This document shows positions 1 through 9,156 of a stretch of DNA of 64,000 nt, one piece after another. Below the pieces are notes generated by a model, which worked only from the letters and a program-made list of their open reading frames with translations, was not told the DNA's origin and ran no database searches. The translations under genes and the position numbers were made by a program. Position 1 is the stretch's first letter. Each line of letters opens with the position of its first letter. Source of the stretch: Ornithinimicrobium pratense (GTDB lineage: Bacteria > Actinomycetota > Actinomycetes > Actinomycetales > Dermatophilaceae); NCBI RefSeq assembly GCF_008843165.1, contig NZ_CP044427.1:1674001-1738000 (forward strand), given 5' to 3'.

Positions 1-1
1 C

Positions 2-283
2 GGCCCGGAGGTGCCGGTGTGGATGCAGCCCTACCTGCCGATCGCCGTCATCGCCGCCCTCGATGCCGTCTTCGGAGCCACCCGCGCCTCGCTGGAGGGC
101 ATCTTCAACGACCGTGTCTTCGTCATCTCGATCCTGTCCAACGTCGTCGTCGCCGCGCTCATTGTCTTCCTGGGCAACCAGCTGGGTGTCGGGGCCCAGC
201 TGTCCACCGGCGTGGTCGTCGTGCTCGGCCTGCGCATCTTCTCCAACGTGGCGGCGATCCGACGGCACCTGCTGGGGGCCTGA
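2..283 (+). CDS. sbp: small basic family membrane protein (DUF1290), 5' end outside the window
   Basis: The frame is open to the left edge, so the start lies upstream; the first residues visible are GPEVPVWMQPYLPI. About 94 residues remain of a family that is normally around 110 aa. Visible hydrophobic segments around YLPIAVIAALDAVFGA and VISILSNVVVAALIVFLG, and the basic tail FSNVAAIRRHLLGA, match the small basic protein next to DUF881 genes in actinobacteria (Rv1824 position). Its molecular role is not established. The stop overlaps the next start (ATGA), so translation is probably coupled to the DUF881 gene. Confidence 0.85.
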   Translation, partial: GPEVPVWMQPYLPIAVIAALDAVFGATRASLEGIFNDRVFVISILSNVVVAALIVFLGNQLGVGAQLSTGVVVVLGLRIFSNVAAIRRHLLGA

Positions 284-1074
284 TGGAGGAGCAGGGCACC
301 CGGCCGGCCCGCTTCCGTCGGCTGCGGCGCACGGGCGCACCCACGGTCGAGCAAGCGCGTCGACGGCTGCTCGACCTGGGCGGCATGCGGCTTGGTCGAG
401 GACGGCTGGTCGCGGCACTGCTGCTGGCGCTGCTGGGGCTGGGGCTGGTCGCTCAGGTGCGGGTCACCGACGAGGCGGGGCTGGACCAGCTGCGTCAGAC
501 CGAGCTGGTCGCCCTGCTCGACGACACGACCAACCGCGTGCTGTCCCTCCAGGAGGAGGTCCGCACTCTGGAGGCGGACCGGGACCGGCTGCAGGGCAGT
601 GAGGGTGACGAGGCTGCGACCCGCGCCGCCCAGGAACGCCTGGAGTCCTACCAGATCCTCGCCGGCCAGGTGCCGGTCCGAGGCCCGGGAATCACCATCC
701 AGGTGCAGGACCCGGGTGCGGTCGTCACCCAGACGATGCTGCTGGACGGCATCCAGGAACTGCGCGACGCCGGCGCCGAGGCGATCCAGATCGGCGGCGT
801 GCGGGTGGTCGCCTCCAGCTGGGTCGGCGCCGACGCCGACGGCCGGTTGACCATCGATGACCGGCTCATCCTGCCGCCCTACACGATCGTGGCCATCGGC
901 GACTCGCACACTCTGGCTGGGGCGATGGCCATCCCCGGCGGCTTCACCGACAGTCTGCGCGGGGCCGGGGCCACGGTCAGCGTCACCGAGGCCCCCACCG
1001 TCCAGGTCGAGGCATTGCACGAGGCCAGACCACCTCGTTACGCTCAACCTGTCCCCGCGGAGCAGTCCCCGTAG
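283..1074 (+). CDS. DUF881 family membrane-anchored protein
   Basis: 263 aa. An N-terminal basic cytoplasmic stretch of about 45 residues is followed by one transmembrane helix (LVAALLLALLGLGLVAQV), a coiled-coil-like segment (LVALLDDTTNRVLSLQEEVRTLEADRDRL) and the DUF881 body with the typical GPGITIQVQDPG and QELRDAGAEAIQIGGVRVVASSW blocks. The start is chosen at ATG 283 because it forms an ATGA overlap with the small basic protein, as in Rv1824-Rv1825 of M. tuberculosis. The family is commonly found beside cell-envelope and glycine-cleavage genes; the exact function is unknown. Confidence 0.88.
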   Translation: MEEQGTRPARFRRLRRTGAPTVEQARRRLLDLGGMRLGRGRLVAALLLALLGLGLVAQVRVTDEAGLDQLRQTELVALLDDTTNRVLSLQEEVRTLEADRDRLQGSEGDEAATRAAQERLESYQILAGQVPVRGPGITIQVQDPGAVVTQTMLLDGIQELRDAGAEAIQIGGVRVVASSWVGADADGRLTIDDRLILPPYTIVAIGDSHTLAGAMAIPGGFTDSLRGAGATVSVTEAPTVQVEALHEARPPRYAQPVPAEQSP

Positions 1075-1171
1075 GTTAGGGTCGGTCACGCGTCACGCCA
1101 GTTCAGCACAGCACCTTCAGACCTTCAGCACCACCGCGCAGAGCCGCGCGCCGTCCGAGCAGAGGAGAGCC

Positions 1172-1561
1172 ATGAGCACCCTGGAATACCCCGACGACCT
1201 GCGCTACACCAGCGACCACGAGTGGGTCAAGGACCACGGTGACGCAGTGGTGCGCATCGGCATCACCGCCTACGCGCAGGACGCGCTCGGCGACGTTGTC
1301 TACGTCTCCCTCCCGACGGTCGGTGACACGGTGGCGGTGGGCGACTCGGTCGGCGAGGTGGAGTCCACCAAGTCGGTCAGCGACATCTATGCGCCCCTGG
1401 CCGGGGAGGTCACCGCCGTCAACGACGCCCTGGACGCGACCCCCGAGCTGATCAACAGCGACAGCTACGGCGAGGGCTGGATGTACGAGCTGCGCATCGA
1501 GGACCCGGCTGCGCTCCAGGCCCTCCTCGACGCAGAGGGCTACCAGGCCCAGCTGGACTGA
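1172..1561 (+). CDS. gcvH: glycine cleavage system H protein
   Basis: 129 aa, the usual length. H protein carries the lipoyl arm that shuttles the aminomethyl group between GcvP, GcvT and the dihydrolipoyl dehydrogenase. The lipoylation motif VESTKSVSDIYAP is intact with the modified lysine at K67, and the HEWV and INSDSYGEGWMYEL blocks are conserved. The ATG is preceded by an AGGAGAG ribosome site. A perfect 14-bp stem-loop follows the gene, so it is probably a separate unit from the FHA gene. gcvP lies 3 kb downstream; gcvT is not in the window. Confidence 0.97.
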   Translation: MSTLEYPDDLRYTSDHEWVKDHGDAVVRIGITAYAQDALGDVVYVSLPTVGDTVAVGDSVGEVESTKSVSDIYAPLAGEVTAVNDALDATPELINSDSYGEGWMYELRIEDPAALQALLDAEGYQAQLD

Positions 1562-1590
1562 ACAGCCCCCACTACCCCGTGATCTACAGT

Positions 1591-1621
1591 GGGGACCGGC
1601 GACCCATGGTCGCCGGTCCCC
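1591..1621 (+). terminator. stem-loop terminator after gcvH
   Basis: Perfect 14-bp inverted repeat (arms 1591-1604 and 1608-1621, GGGGACCGGCGACC and its complement) with a 3-nt loop, 30 bp after the gcvH stop. There is no U-tract, which is usual for high-GC actinobacterial terminators. Confidence 0.75.
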
Positions 1622-1673
1622 GACGTCTACACCCGACATCTGACCCGTCAGCAACTTCCAGGGAGGCCAGAAC

Positions 1674-2129
1674 GTGAGCGACCGCGACCGCGAGCACCAC
1701 GATGTTGGCGGTGACCCGTCGACGGCCCGCCTGCCGCACGGTGGCGCACTGCCGGCAGCCGACTACTCCTTCGACGATGAGCTGCCCCGGCTCTCGCCCG
1801 AGGACCAGCGCACGGTCGACGCCCTTCGCCCCGGCACCGCCCTGCTCATCGTGCTCCGCGGCCCCAACAGCGGCGCCCGCTTCCTGCTCGACGCCGACGA
1901 GGTCTCCTCGGGCCGGCACCCCCACAGCGACATCTTTCTCGACGACGTCACCGTCTCCCGGCGGCACGCAATCTTCGTCAAGCACGACCAGGGGTATGCC
2001 GTGCGGGACGTGGGCTCGCTGAACGGCACCTACGTCAATCGGCAGCGGATCGATGAGCAGGTCCTCTCGCAGGGCGACGAGGTCCAGATCGGCAAGTTCC
2101 GGCTGGTCTACTACCGCGGCCGGTCGTGA
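1674..2129 (+). CDS. FHA-domain protein at the GarA/OdhI position
   Basis: 151 aa, GTG start with GGGAGG just upstream. The C-terminal two thirds is a forkhead-associated phosphothreonine-binding domain with the classic GRHPHSDIFLDDVTVSRRHA and GSLNGTYVN blocks, ending EVQIGKFRLVYY as in GarA (Rv1827). The N-terminal tail is acidic but lacks the ETTSV phosphorylation motif that GarA and OdhI use to switch between kinase-bound and 2-oxoglutarate-dehydrogenase-inhibiting states. It may therefore bind partners without that autoinhibitory switch. The stop overlaps the next start (GTGA), so it is probably translated together with the MerR gene. Confidence 0.9.
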   Translation: MSDRDREHHDVGGDPSTARLPHGGALPAADYSFDDELPRLSPEDQRTVDALRPGTALLIVLRGPNSGARFLLDADEVSSGRHPHSDIFLDDVTVSRRHAIFVKHDQGYAVRDVGSLNGTYVNRQRIDEQVLSQGDEVQIGKFRLVYYRGRS

Positions 2130-2917
2130 GCTCGGCCGCTGGCGCCGAGCAGCCCGGCCGCAGCACCGACGGGGTCTCTATCGGCGCCGTCCTGCGCGAG
2201 CTGCATGAGGACTTCCCCGACCTGTCCCAGTCCAAGATCCGCTACCTGGAGACCGAGGGGCTGATCAGCCCGGAGCGACGGGCCTCCGGCTACCGACTGT
2301 TCACCCGAGCAGACATCGCCCGCCTGCGGTTCATCCTCACCGCCCAGCGGGACCGGTTCTGGCCGCACAAGGTGATCAAGGACGCCCTGGACCGGCTGGA
2401 CCGCGGCCTCGACGTGCCCGGTCTGACCACGCCGTCCGAGGCGGCTGCCGATGAGGGGACCCCCGTCGCGGCCCCCCCGGCCGAGGCTTCCCCTGATCAG
2501 GGGGCCAGCCTGGGCGACCTCAGCGCCGCCGCCCTGCGGCGGCGGCGGTCCATCCGGCTGACCCCCCTGGAGCTGCGCGAGCGCACCGGTCTGGACCAGG
2601 GGACCTATGCCCAGCTCAAGGCCTTCGGCCTGCTGCGCCTCGACGCCACGGGTCGGCACCACGCCGACGACCTGGACGTGGCCACCGCCGCCGCGGCCCT
2701 GTCCGACTACGGCCTCGAGGCCCGCCACCTACGCCTGTTCCGCGTCGCCGCCGACCGTGAGGTCGGCCTGACGCAGCAGATCCTGGAGCCGCTGCGCCGT
2801 CGGCACGCCCGGACGGGGCGGGGTGCGGACCCCGCCGACGTCGAGGCCGAGCTGTTGGCCCACTCGCTGGCGCTGCACGTGGCGCTGGTGCGTGCTGGTC
2901 TGTCCCAGAGCCGCTGA
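2126..2917 (+). CDS. ftsR: MerR-family regulator FtsR-like
   Basis: 263 aa, GTG start overlapping the FHA stop. The N-terminal winged helix (about residues 12-80: SIGAVLRELHEDFPDLSQSKIRYLETEGLISPERRASGYRLF in successive pieces) is the MerR DNA-recognition domain. The C-terminal half repeats a helical domain as in Rv1828. In Corynebacterium the orthologue FtsR activates ftsZ. Position directly after the FHA gene and before the DUF151 nuclease is the conserved actinobacterial order. A Pro/Ala-rich linker sits around residues 105-130. Confidence 0.88.
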   Translation: MSSAAGAEQPGRSTDGVSIGAVLRELHEDFPDLSQSKIRYLETEGLISPERRASGYRLFTRADIARLRFILTAQRDRFWPHKVIKDALDRLDRGLDVPGLTTPSEAAADEGTPVAAPPAEASPDQGASLGDLSAAALRRRRSIRLTPLELRERTGLDQGTYAQLKAFGLLRLDATGRHHADDLDVATAAAALSDYGLEARHLRLFRVAADREVGLTQQILEPLRRRHARTGRGADPADVEAELLAHSLALHVALVRAGLSQSR

Positions 2918-3067
2918 CCCGAGGCGTGACCGGGTGCCATGTGGTCCCAAGGTCTGCCCGACGCCGCTGTCCGATCACCCGCCGAGATGCCCTGCGGCCG
3001 GTGGTGCCCGGGCGCGCCGAGGGCGCCGGCACGGACGCGCGGCGCGGACAGGGGTAACCTCGTCAGG

Positions 3068-3550
3068 GTGAAAGAGCTCGACGTCCTAGGGGTCCGGGTC
3101 GAGATGCCGACCAACAGCCCGATCGTGCTGCTGCGCGAGCGGGACGGGCAGCGTTATGTCCCCATCTGGATCGGAGCCCCGGAAGCCACCGCGATCGCCT
3201 ACGCCCAGCAGGGTGTGGAGCCGCCACGGCCCCTCACCCACGACCTCATGGTGTCGATGATTGAGGCGCTGGGCCGGCGCCTGGAGAAGGTGCACATCAC
3301 CAAGCTGGAGCGCGACGGGGCCAGCTCGGGCGGGATCTTCTACGCCGACCTCTTCTTCGACGGTGGCACTGTGCTCTCCGCCCGCCCCTCGGACGCGATC
3401 GCCCTGGCGCTGCGCGCGGCGACGCCAATCCTGGCCCCGGAGGAGCTGCTGGACGAGGTGGGAGTCACGATGGCCGTCGAGGAGGAGGACGAGGTCGAAC
3501 GCTTCCGCGCCTTCCTCGACAACGTCTCGGCCGAGGACTTCGAGGAGTGA
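3068..3550 (+). CDS. bifunctional nuclease domain protein (DUF151)
   Basis: 160 aa, Rv1829-type. The DUF151 fold is visible as VPIWIGAPEATAIAYAQQGVEPPRPLTHDL followed later by the ARPSDAIALALR block. The GTG at 3068 is chosen because a TAACCT -10-like hexamer lies about 10 nt upstream and the typical N-terminus VKELDVLGVRVEMPTNSPIVLL begins there; a longer reading would add a non-conserved tail. Members have DNase/RNase activity in plants, but the bacterial role is unclear. Confidence 0.9.
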   Translation: MKELDVLGVRVEMPTNSPIVLLRERDGQRYVPIWIGAPEATAIAYAQQGVEPPRPLTHDLMVSMIEALGRRLEKVHITKLERDGASSGGIFYADLFFDGGTVLSARPSDAIALALRAATPILAPEELLDEVGVTMAVEEEDEVERFRAFLDNVSAEDFEE

Positions 3551-3650
3551 CCGGCGTGGCGTCGTTGACCCCGACCCGCCCGCACCTTACGGTCAAGGCT
3601 GTGCGGATGAAGCACATGCGTCACACTAGTCACAGATGCGAGGAGGACCG

Positions 3651-4232
3651 GTGAACGCTGGCGTTGATGCCCCCGGTGGCACCGAGCGGCAGGTCCCTTC
3701 CCAGGGGCTGCTGTTCACCCAGGACATCCCCGCACTGGACGAGAGCATCGGCTACCGCGGGCCCACAGCCTGCGGCGCGGCGGGCGTGACCTACCGACAG
3801 CTGGACTACTGGGCCCGCACCGGCCTGGTCGAGCCCTCGGTGCGCAATCCCTCCGGGTCCGGCACGCAGCGGCTCTACAGCTTCCGCGACATCTTGGTGC
3901 TGAAGATCATCAAGCGCCTGCTCGACACCGGGGTCTCGCTGCAACAGATCCGGGTAGCCGTGACCGCGCTGCGTGAGCGGGGCGTGCAAGACCTGGCCGG
4001 GATCATGCTGATGAGCGACGGTGCCAGCGTCTATGAGTGCACTAGCGACGATGAGGTCATCGACCTGATGCGTGGGGGTCAGGGCGTCTTCGGCATCGCC
4101 GTGGGCAGCGTGTGGCGCGAGGTCGAGGGCCAGCTCGCTGAGCTGCCCAGCGAGCGGACCGGCCAGGTTTCGGGCGAGCACCACCCCGGCGATGAGCTCT
4201 CGGCGCGTCGCCGCGCCCGCAAGACCTCCTGA
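3651..4232 (+). CDS. MerR-family transcriptional regulator (Rv1830 type)
   Basis: 193 aa. The GTG at 3651 is preferred over an upstream ATG (3636) because it follows AGGAGGA by 4 nt. Helix-turn-helix: TYRQLDYWARTGLVEPSVRNPSGSGTQRLYSFRD in two pieces, then a helical dimerisation region (ILVLKIIKRLLDTGVSLQQIR). It is the second MerR gene of the conserved gcvH-to-gcvP interval. Its target is unknown; autoregulation or gcvP control are possibilities only from position. Confidence 0.88.
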   Translation: MNAGVDAPGGTERQVPSQGLLFTQDIPALDESIGYRGPTACGAAGVTYRQLDYWARTGLVEPSVRNPSGSGTQRLYSFRDILVLKIIKRLLDTGVSLQQIRVAVTALRERGVQDLAGIMLMSDGASVYECTSDDEVIDLMRGGQGVFGIAVGSVWREVEGQLAELPSERTGQVSGEHHPGDELSARRRARKTS

Positions 4233-4338
4233 CCCGCCCTCGTCGGCTCCGCGCGAGGGGCGACTCACCATCTAGCCCCTGCCCGCATAGGGTCCGGCCA
4301 CCTGGGACGACTGGTAGATTGGTGCCGCCGTTGACGTC

Positions 4339-4442
4339 ACGCGGGAGAGTCCCCATCCAGGTTTACGGGTGGGGCGCCGAAGGGGCAATCTCCCCGACAA
4401 GCTCTCAGGCGCCAGGACCGCGCGACCGAGGCACTCTGGAAC
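4339..4442 (+). promoter_or_regulatory. glycine riboswitch (single aptamer) upstream of gcvP
   Basis: The stretch contains the conserved aptamer signatures in order: GCGGGAGAGT (4341-4350), GGCGCCGAAGGGGCAA (from 4373), CTCTCAGGCGCCAGGACCG (from 4392) and CACTCTGGA (from 4432). This is the glycine riboswitch pattern that senses glycine and turns on cleavage genes. Only one aptamer is recognisable; the following 100 nt holds small hairpins but no second aptamer. The gcvP start is 97 nt further on. Confidence 0.9.
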
Positions 4443-4462
4443 GGACCGTTCGCGTCCGCCGG

Positions 4463-4493
4463 TCTGCCCGGCCTGCGAGAGCGCCCGGACAGA
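4463..4493 (+). promoter_or_regulatory. possible expression-platform hairpin of the glycine riboswitch
   Basis: Stem TCTG-C-CCGG (4463-4471) pairing with CCGG-A-CAGA (4485-4493), with one C/A mismatch and a 13-nt loop, lies between the aptamer and the gcvP ribosome site. No U-tract follows, so control may act by structure rather than classical intrinsic termination. Confidence 0.45.
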
Positions 4494-4539
4494 GGGGGAT
4501 GGTGCACTTTCCCTGACCTGAAGAGGAGCTCCACCCCCG

Positions 4540-7494
4540 ATGAGTACGCGCACGAGCCACGACCAGGCACTGACCCCCGCCGCGGACGCCGACGTCGTCG
4601 TGACCGACGACGCCGGCCCTCTCGACACCACCACCTTGTCCGACTTCGTTGGCCGCCACGTCGGCCCGCGGCAGGACGACGTCGCATCGATGCTGCAGAC
4701 GCTGGGCTACGACAGCCTGGAGGCGCTCGTCGACGCCGCCGTCCCGCCGGCCATCCGCTCGACCGAGCCGTTGTCCATCGAGGCTTCGCCCAGCGAGCAT
4801 GCGGTCATCGCCGAGCTGCGCCAGCTGGCCTCCCGCAACCAGGTCCTCACCTCGATGATCGGCCTGGGCTACTACGGCACGCAGACGCCGCCGGTGGTCA
4901 AGCGCAACATCCTGGAGAACCCCGCCTGGTACACCGCCTACACCCCCTACCAGCCGGAGATCTCCCAGGGTCGGCTCGAGGCGCTGCTCAACTACCAGAC
5001 GATGGTGAGCGACCTCACCGGGCTGGCTATCGCCAATGCGTCCCTGCTCGACGAGGGCACCGCGGCCGCTGAGGCGATGGCGGTCATGCGGCGCACCAGC
5101 AAGGTCGCCCAGGACGCCGTGCTGGTCGTCGACAAGGACCTGCTGCCGCAGACCCTCGACGTGGTCACCACCCGCGCTACCCCGCTGGGCATCGACGTGG
5201 TCGCCGCGGACCTGGAGCAGGTCGGCGACGCCGACGCGCTGCGCTCGCTCGCCGGTGACCGGGACGTCTTCGGCGTGCTGGTCCAGTACCCGGGCGCAGA
5301 CGGCCAGATCCGGGACTGGCAGGCGTTGGCCGAGGCCGCGCACGAGGTCGGCGCTCTGGTCACGGCGGCCGCGGACCTGCTGGCGCTGACCCTGCTGGCG
5401 CCCCCTGGTGAGTGGGGCGCCGACGTCGCGGTCGGCACCACCCAGCGGTTCGGGGTGCCGATGGGCTACGGCGGCCCGCACGCCGGCTATCTGAGCGTGC
5501 GCCGGGGCCTGGAGCGCACCTTGCCCGGCCGCCTGGTGGGCGTGAGCAAGGACGATGACGGCAACACCGCATACCGGCTGGCTCTGCAGACCCGCGAGCA
5601 GCACATCCGTCGTGAGAAGGCGACCTCCAACATCACCACCGCACAGGTGCTGCTCGCCGTCATGGCCGGCATGTATGCCGTGTGGCACGGCCCGGACGGG
5701 CTGCGGCGGATCGCGCTGGAGACGCACGCCAAGGCCAGGGCGTTGGCCGAGGCGCTGACCTCCGGCGGTCTGGAACTGGGTGTCGACCGCTACTTCGACA
5801 CCCTGACGGTCAAGACTCCCGGCAAGGCCGCCGAGGTGCTGGCCGCGGCCCTGGACACCGGGATCAACCTCTGGCAGGTCGACGAGGACACCGTCCTGCT
5901 GTCCGCCGACGAGGTGACCACCCTGGCGGACCTGCGGGCCGTCGCCGACGCGTTCGGCGTGCCGGCCCCAGAGTCGATCGCCACGGTCGAGGCGCCCGAG
6001 TGGGGCAGGCTGACCCGGACCCCGGAGCAGACCTACCTGACCCATCCTGTGTTCAACACCTACAAGAGCGAGACCGCGATGCTGCGCTACATCCGCAGCC
6101 TCTCCGACAAGGACTTCGCCCTCGACCGGGGCATGATCCCGCTGGGGTCGTGCACGATGAAGCTCAACTCGACCACGGAGATGGAGCCCGTGACGTGGCC
6201 CGAGTTCAGCGCGTTGCACCCCTTTGCCCCCCTGGACCAGACCGAGGGCTCCCGCGAGCTGGTTCGCCAGCTGAGCGAGTGGCTGGAAGAGATCACCGGC
6301 TATGACAAGGTGTCGATGCAGCCCAACGCCGGCTCGCAGGGCGAGTTCGCTGGGCTGCTGGCGATCCGCAAGTACCATCTCGCCAACGGCGACGACCAGC
6401 GCACCATCTGCCTGATCCCCTCCAGCGCGCACGGCACGAACGCCGCCAGCGCGGTGATGGCCGGGCTGAAGGTGGTCGTGGTCAAGAGCACCTCCGAGGG
6501 CGAGGTCGACCTGGAGGACCTGCGGGCCAAGGTCGACAAGCACCGCGCCGAGGTGGCCGCGCTCATGGTCACCTACCCCTCCACGCACGGCGTCTACGAG
6601 GACACCATCACCGAGCTGTGCGAGATGGTGCACGAGGCGGGCGGCCAGGTCTACCTGGACGGCGCGAACCTCAACGCGATGATGGGCATCGCCAAGCCGG
6701 GGGAGTTCGGGGCCGACGTGTCCCACCTCAACCTGCACAAGACGTTCACCATCCCGCACGGCGGCGGCGGTCCCGGCGTGGGCCCCATCGGCGTACGTTC
6801 GCACCTGGCGCCCTACCTGCCCAACCACCCGCTGATCACCGACGCCGGCCCGGACACCGGGGTGGGGGCGATCTCGGCGGCCCCCTACGGCTCGGCGAGC
6901 ATCCTGCCGATCTCCTGGGCCTACATCCGCCTGGTCGGCGGCGCCGGGTTGACCCGGTCCTCCCAGGTCGCGGTGCTCAACGCCAACTACATCGCCAGGC
7001 GGCTGCACGAGCACTACCCGGTGCTCTACACCGGCGCCGACGACCTGGTCGCCCACGAGTGCATCCTGGACCTGCGCGGGCTGACCAAGGAGACGGGCGT
7101 CACCGTCGACGACGTGGCCAAGCGGCTGATCGACTACGGCTTCCATGCGCCGACGATGTCCTTCCCGGTCGCCGGGACGCTCATGGTCGAGCCGACCGAG
7201 TCCGAGGACAAGGCCGAGCTGGACCGGTTCATCGAGGCAATGGTCGCGATCCGCGCCGAGATGGACGAGGCCGCCGAGGACGGTGTGGAGGGCAGTGTCC
7301 TGCGCGGCGCCCCGCACACCGCGGTCAGCCTGGCCGGGGACTGGGGCCACCGTTATGACCGGATGACCGCCGCCTACCCGCAGGGCGTGGACCCGACCCG
7401 CAAGTACTGGCCGCCGGTGCGCCGCATCGACGGGGTCTACGGCGACCGCAACCTGGTGACCACCTGTCCTCCGCCGCAGACCGGCCAGGGCTGA
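4540..7494 (+). CDS. gcvP: glycine dehydrogenase (aminomethyl-transferring), P protein
   Basis: 984 aa, the full length of the fused P protein. It decarboxylates glycine on pyridoxal phosphate and passes the aminomethyl group to lipoyl-GcvH. The N-terminal half has [12 protein letters not shown] and the C-terminal half holds the PLP lysine K734 in [23 protein letters not shown] lies about 10 nt before the ATG. The gene is under the glycine riboswitch just upstream. The C-terminus ends in CPPPQTGQG with the stop inside a 16-bp tandem repeat. Confidence 0.97.
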   Translation: MSTRTSHDQALTPAADADVVVTDDAGPLDTTTLSDFVGRHVGPRQDDVASMLQTLGYDSLEALVDAAVPPAIRSTEPLSIEASPSEHAVIAELRQLASRNQVLTSMIGLGYYGTQTPPVVKRNILENPAWYTAYTPYQPEISQGRLEALLNYQTMVSDLTGLAIANASLLDEGTAAAEAMAVMRRTSKVAQDAVLVVDKDLLPQTLDVVTTRATPLGIDVVAADLEQVGDADALRSLAGDRDVFGVLVQYPGADGQIRDWQALAEAAHEVGALVTAAADLLALTLLAPPGEWGADVAVGTTQRFGVPMGYGGPHAGYLSVRRGLERTLPGRLVGVSKDDDGNTAYRLALQTREQHIRREKATSNITTAQVLLAVMAGMYAVWHGPDGLRRIALETHAKARALAEALTSGGLELGVDRYFDTLTVKTPGKAAEVLAAALDTGINLWQVDEDTVLLSADEVTTLADLRAVADAFGVPAPESIATVEAPEWGRLTRTPEQTYLTHPVFNTYKSETAMLRYIRSLSDKDFALDRGMIPLGSCTMKLNSTTEMEPVTWPEFSALHPFAPLDQTEGSRELVRQLSEWLEEITGYDKVSMQPNAGSQGEFAGLLAIRKYHLANGDDQRTICLIPSSAHGTNAASAVMAGLKVVVVKSTSEGEVDLEDLRAKVDKHRAEVAALMVTYPSTHGVYEDTITELCEMVHEAGGQVYLDGANLNAMMGIAKPGEFGADVSHLNLHKTFTIPHGGGGPGVGPIGVRSHLAPYLPNHPLITDAGPDTGVGAISAAPYGSASILPISWAYIRLVGGAGLTRSSQVAVLNANYIARRLHEHYPVLYTGADDLVAHECILDLRGLTKETGVTVDDVAKRLIDYGFHAPTMSFPVAGTLMVEPTESEDKAELDRFIEAMVAIRAEMDEAAEDGVEGSVLRGAPHTAVSLAGDWGHRYDRMTAAYPQGVDPTRKYWPPVRRIDGVYGDRNLVTTCPPPQTGQG

Positions 7495-7532
7495 GACCCA
7501 CCGCAGCTGAGACCCACCGCAGCTGACCCACC
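7490..7532. repeat. 16-bp tandem repeat carrying stop codons at the gcvP 3' end
   Basis: GCTGAGACCCACCGCA occurs at 7490-7505 and 7506-7521, followed by a partial third copy. Each copy contains TGA (7492, 7508, 7524). Because 16 is not a multiple of three, the stops fall in all three forward frames. Confidence 0.85.
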
Positions 7533-7533
7533 A

Positions 7534-7565
7534 CGGCCGGGGCACGACATACCGTGCCCCGGCCG
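7534..7565 (+). terminator. strong stem-loop terminator after gcvP
   Basis: Perfect 13-bp inverted repeat, arms CGGCCGGGGCACG (7534-7546) and 7553-7565, with a 6-nt loop. It follows the gcvP stop by 40 bp and has no U-tract. Confidence 0.8.
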
Positions 7566-7645
7566 CTGGCCGTGCGCGGGCAGCCGGAGACGACATGCGT
7601 GCTCCGGCTGTGGTGATCCCCGCCACAGTATGTGAGGATTCCGGC

Positions 7646-9151
7646 ATGGGCCAAGAGGTGAGTCACAGCGAGTTCACTCGGGAGCAGCGACAGAGCTTCC
7701 GTGCCAAGGTGCTGGCCGACCTGGACGCCTTCGAGCAGATGCTGGAGGGCAGCCGCTTCGACTTCACCCGCCCGCAGATGGGGCTGGAGATCGAGCTCAA
7801 CCTCGTGCATGAGTCGGACCTTTCGCCGGCCCTGTGCAACCGGGAGGTGCTGGACGAGCTCGACGAGGGCGACTTCCAGTCCGAGGTCGGTCGCTACAAC
7901 ATCGAGATGAATGTCCCGCCGCGGCCGATGGCGGGCGACCAGGCGGTGCGCCTGGAGCGGTGGCTGTCGCAGTCGATCCGGCGGGCGGGAGACGCGGCCC
8001 GGCCCCACCAGGCCCGGGTCGCCGCCATCGGGATCGTGCCCACCCTGACCCCTGAGGTCTTCGACCGGCCGTGGCTCAGCGACGGGGTGCGCTACCAGGC
8101 CCTGAACGACTCCCTCATCCGCGAGCGCGGGGAGGGCTTGGAGCTGGACATCATCGGCCCGAGCGGAGAGTCGATCTGCAGCTACCACGACACCATCGGT
8201 CCCTTGTCAGGATGCACCAGCGTGCAGCTGCACCAGCAGGTCACCCCCCAAGACTTCCCGGTCTACTGGAACGCCGCCTGCGTCATCTCCGGTCTGCAGG
8301 TGGCGATCGGGGCCAACTCGCCCTACCTGTTCGGCAAGCAGCTGTGGGCCGAGACCCGCATCCCGCTGTTCACCCAGATGACCGACACCCGTTCGGTGGA
8401 GCTGAAGTACCAAGGGGTGCGGCCCCGCGCCTACTTCGGGCGCAACTGGATCACCTCGATCTTCGACCTGTTCGAGGAGAACGTCCAATCCTTCCCGGCC
8501 CTGCTGCCGGAGAGCTCCCAGGAGGACGCCCAGGCCATCCTGGCCTCGGGCGGGGTGCCGTCGCTGACCGACCTCAAGCTGCACAACGGCACAGTCTGGC
8601 GGTGGAACCGGCCGATCTACGACACCAGCCAAGGGGTGCCCCACCTGCGAGTGGAGAACCGCGTGCTGCCCGCCGGCCCGTCCGTGGTCGACATGGTGGC
8701 CAACGCCTGCTTCTACTACGGGCTCCTGGAGGCCGCGACCTCCAGCGGGCGGCCGATCTGGACCAAGATGAGCTTCCAGGACGCGGACCACAACTTTCGC
8801 GAGGCGGCCACCCACGGCATCGCCGCGATCCAGCGCTGGCCGGGCCTGGGCAAGATCCGGGCTACCGATCTCATCGAGGAGCACCTGCTCTCGGTCGCCG
8901 ACGACGGCCTGTCTGCGCTCGGCCTGCGCCGTGAGGTCCGCAGCCACTTCCTGTCCATCATCGAGGGCCGCTGCCGCACCCGGACCAACGGCGCCAGCTG
9001 GCAGGTCGCGGTGGTGCGGGCCCACGAGGCGGCCGGCTACTCCCGGGAGGAGGCGCTGCAGGAGATGTTCAGGCTCTACTTGGACCACAGCGAGGACAAC
9101 CTGCCGGTCCACACCTGGGGGGTCCCGGAGGTCGCGCCTAAGGCAGACTAG
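7646..9151 (+). CDS. glutamate-cysteine ligase family 2 (GCS2) protein
   Basis: 501 aa from ATG 7646, which follows GTGAGGA; an ATG at 7595 would add a poorly conserved leader. The family (GCS2) contains ATP-dependent carboxylate-amine ligases, best known for gamma-glutamylcysteine synthesis. Visible hallmarks are MGLEIELNLV near the N-terminus, HQQVTP, GANSPYLFGK and the WRWNRPIYD region. Since this type of organism normally uses mycothiol, the true product may differ from gamma-glutamylcysteine. It is flanked by OsmC, which also handles thiol or peroxide chemistry. Confidence 0.85.
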   Translation: MGQEVSHSEFTREQRQSFRAKVLADLDAFEQMLEGSRFDFTRPQMGLEIELNLVHESDLSPALCNREVLDELDEGDFQSEVGRYNIEMNVPPRPMAGDQAVRLERWLSQSIRRAGDAARPHQARVAAIGIVPTLTPEVFDRPWLSDGVRYQALNDSLIRERGEGLELDIIGPSGESICSYHDTIGPLSGCTSVQLHQQVTPQDFPVYWNAACVISGLQVAIGANSPYLFGKQLWAETRIPLFTQMTDTRSVELKYQGVRPRAYFGRNWITSIFDLFEENVQSFPALLPESSQEDAQAILASGGVPSLTDLKLHNGTVWRWNRPIYDTSQGVPHLRVENRVLPAGPSVVDMVANACFYYGLLEAATSSGRPIWTKMSFQDADHNFREAATHGIAAIQRWPGLGKIRATDLIEEHLLSVADDGLSALGLRREVRSHFLSIIEGRCRTRTNGASWQVAVVRAHEAAGYSREEALQEMFRLYLDHSEDNLPVHTWGVPEVAPKAD

Positions 9152-9156
9152 GGCCC

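Noticed and set aside
4405..7647. 1080-residue open frame on the minus strand opposite gcvP
   Set aside because: It is antisense to a gene with clear motifs (gcvP). Its protein is Val/Gly/His/Asp-rich with no domain; a typical high-GC shadow frame.
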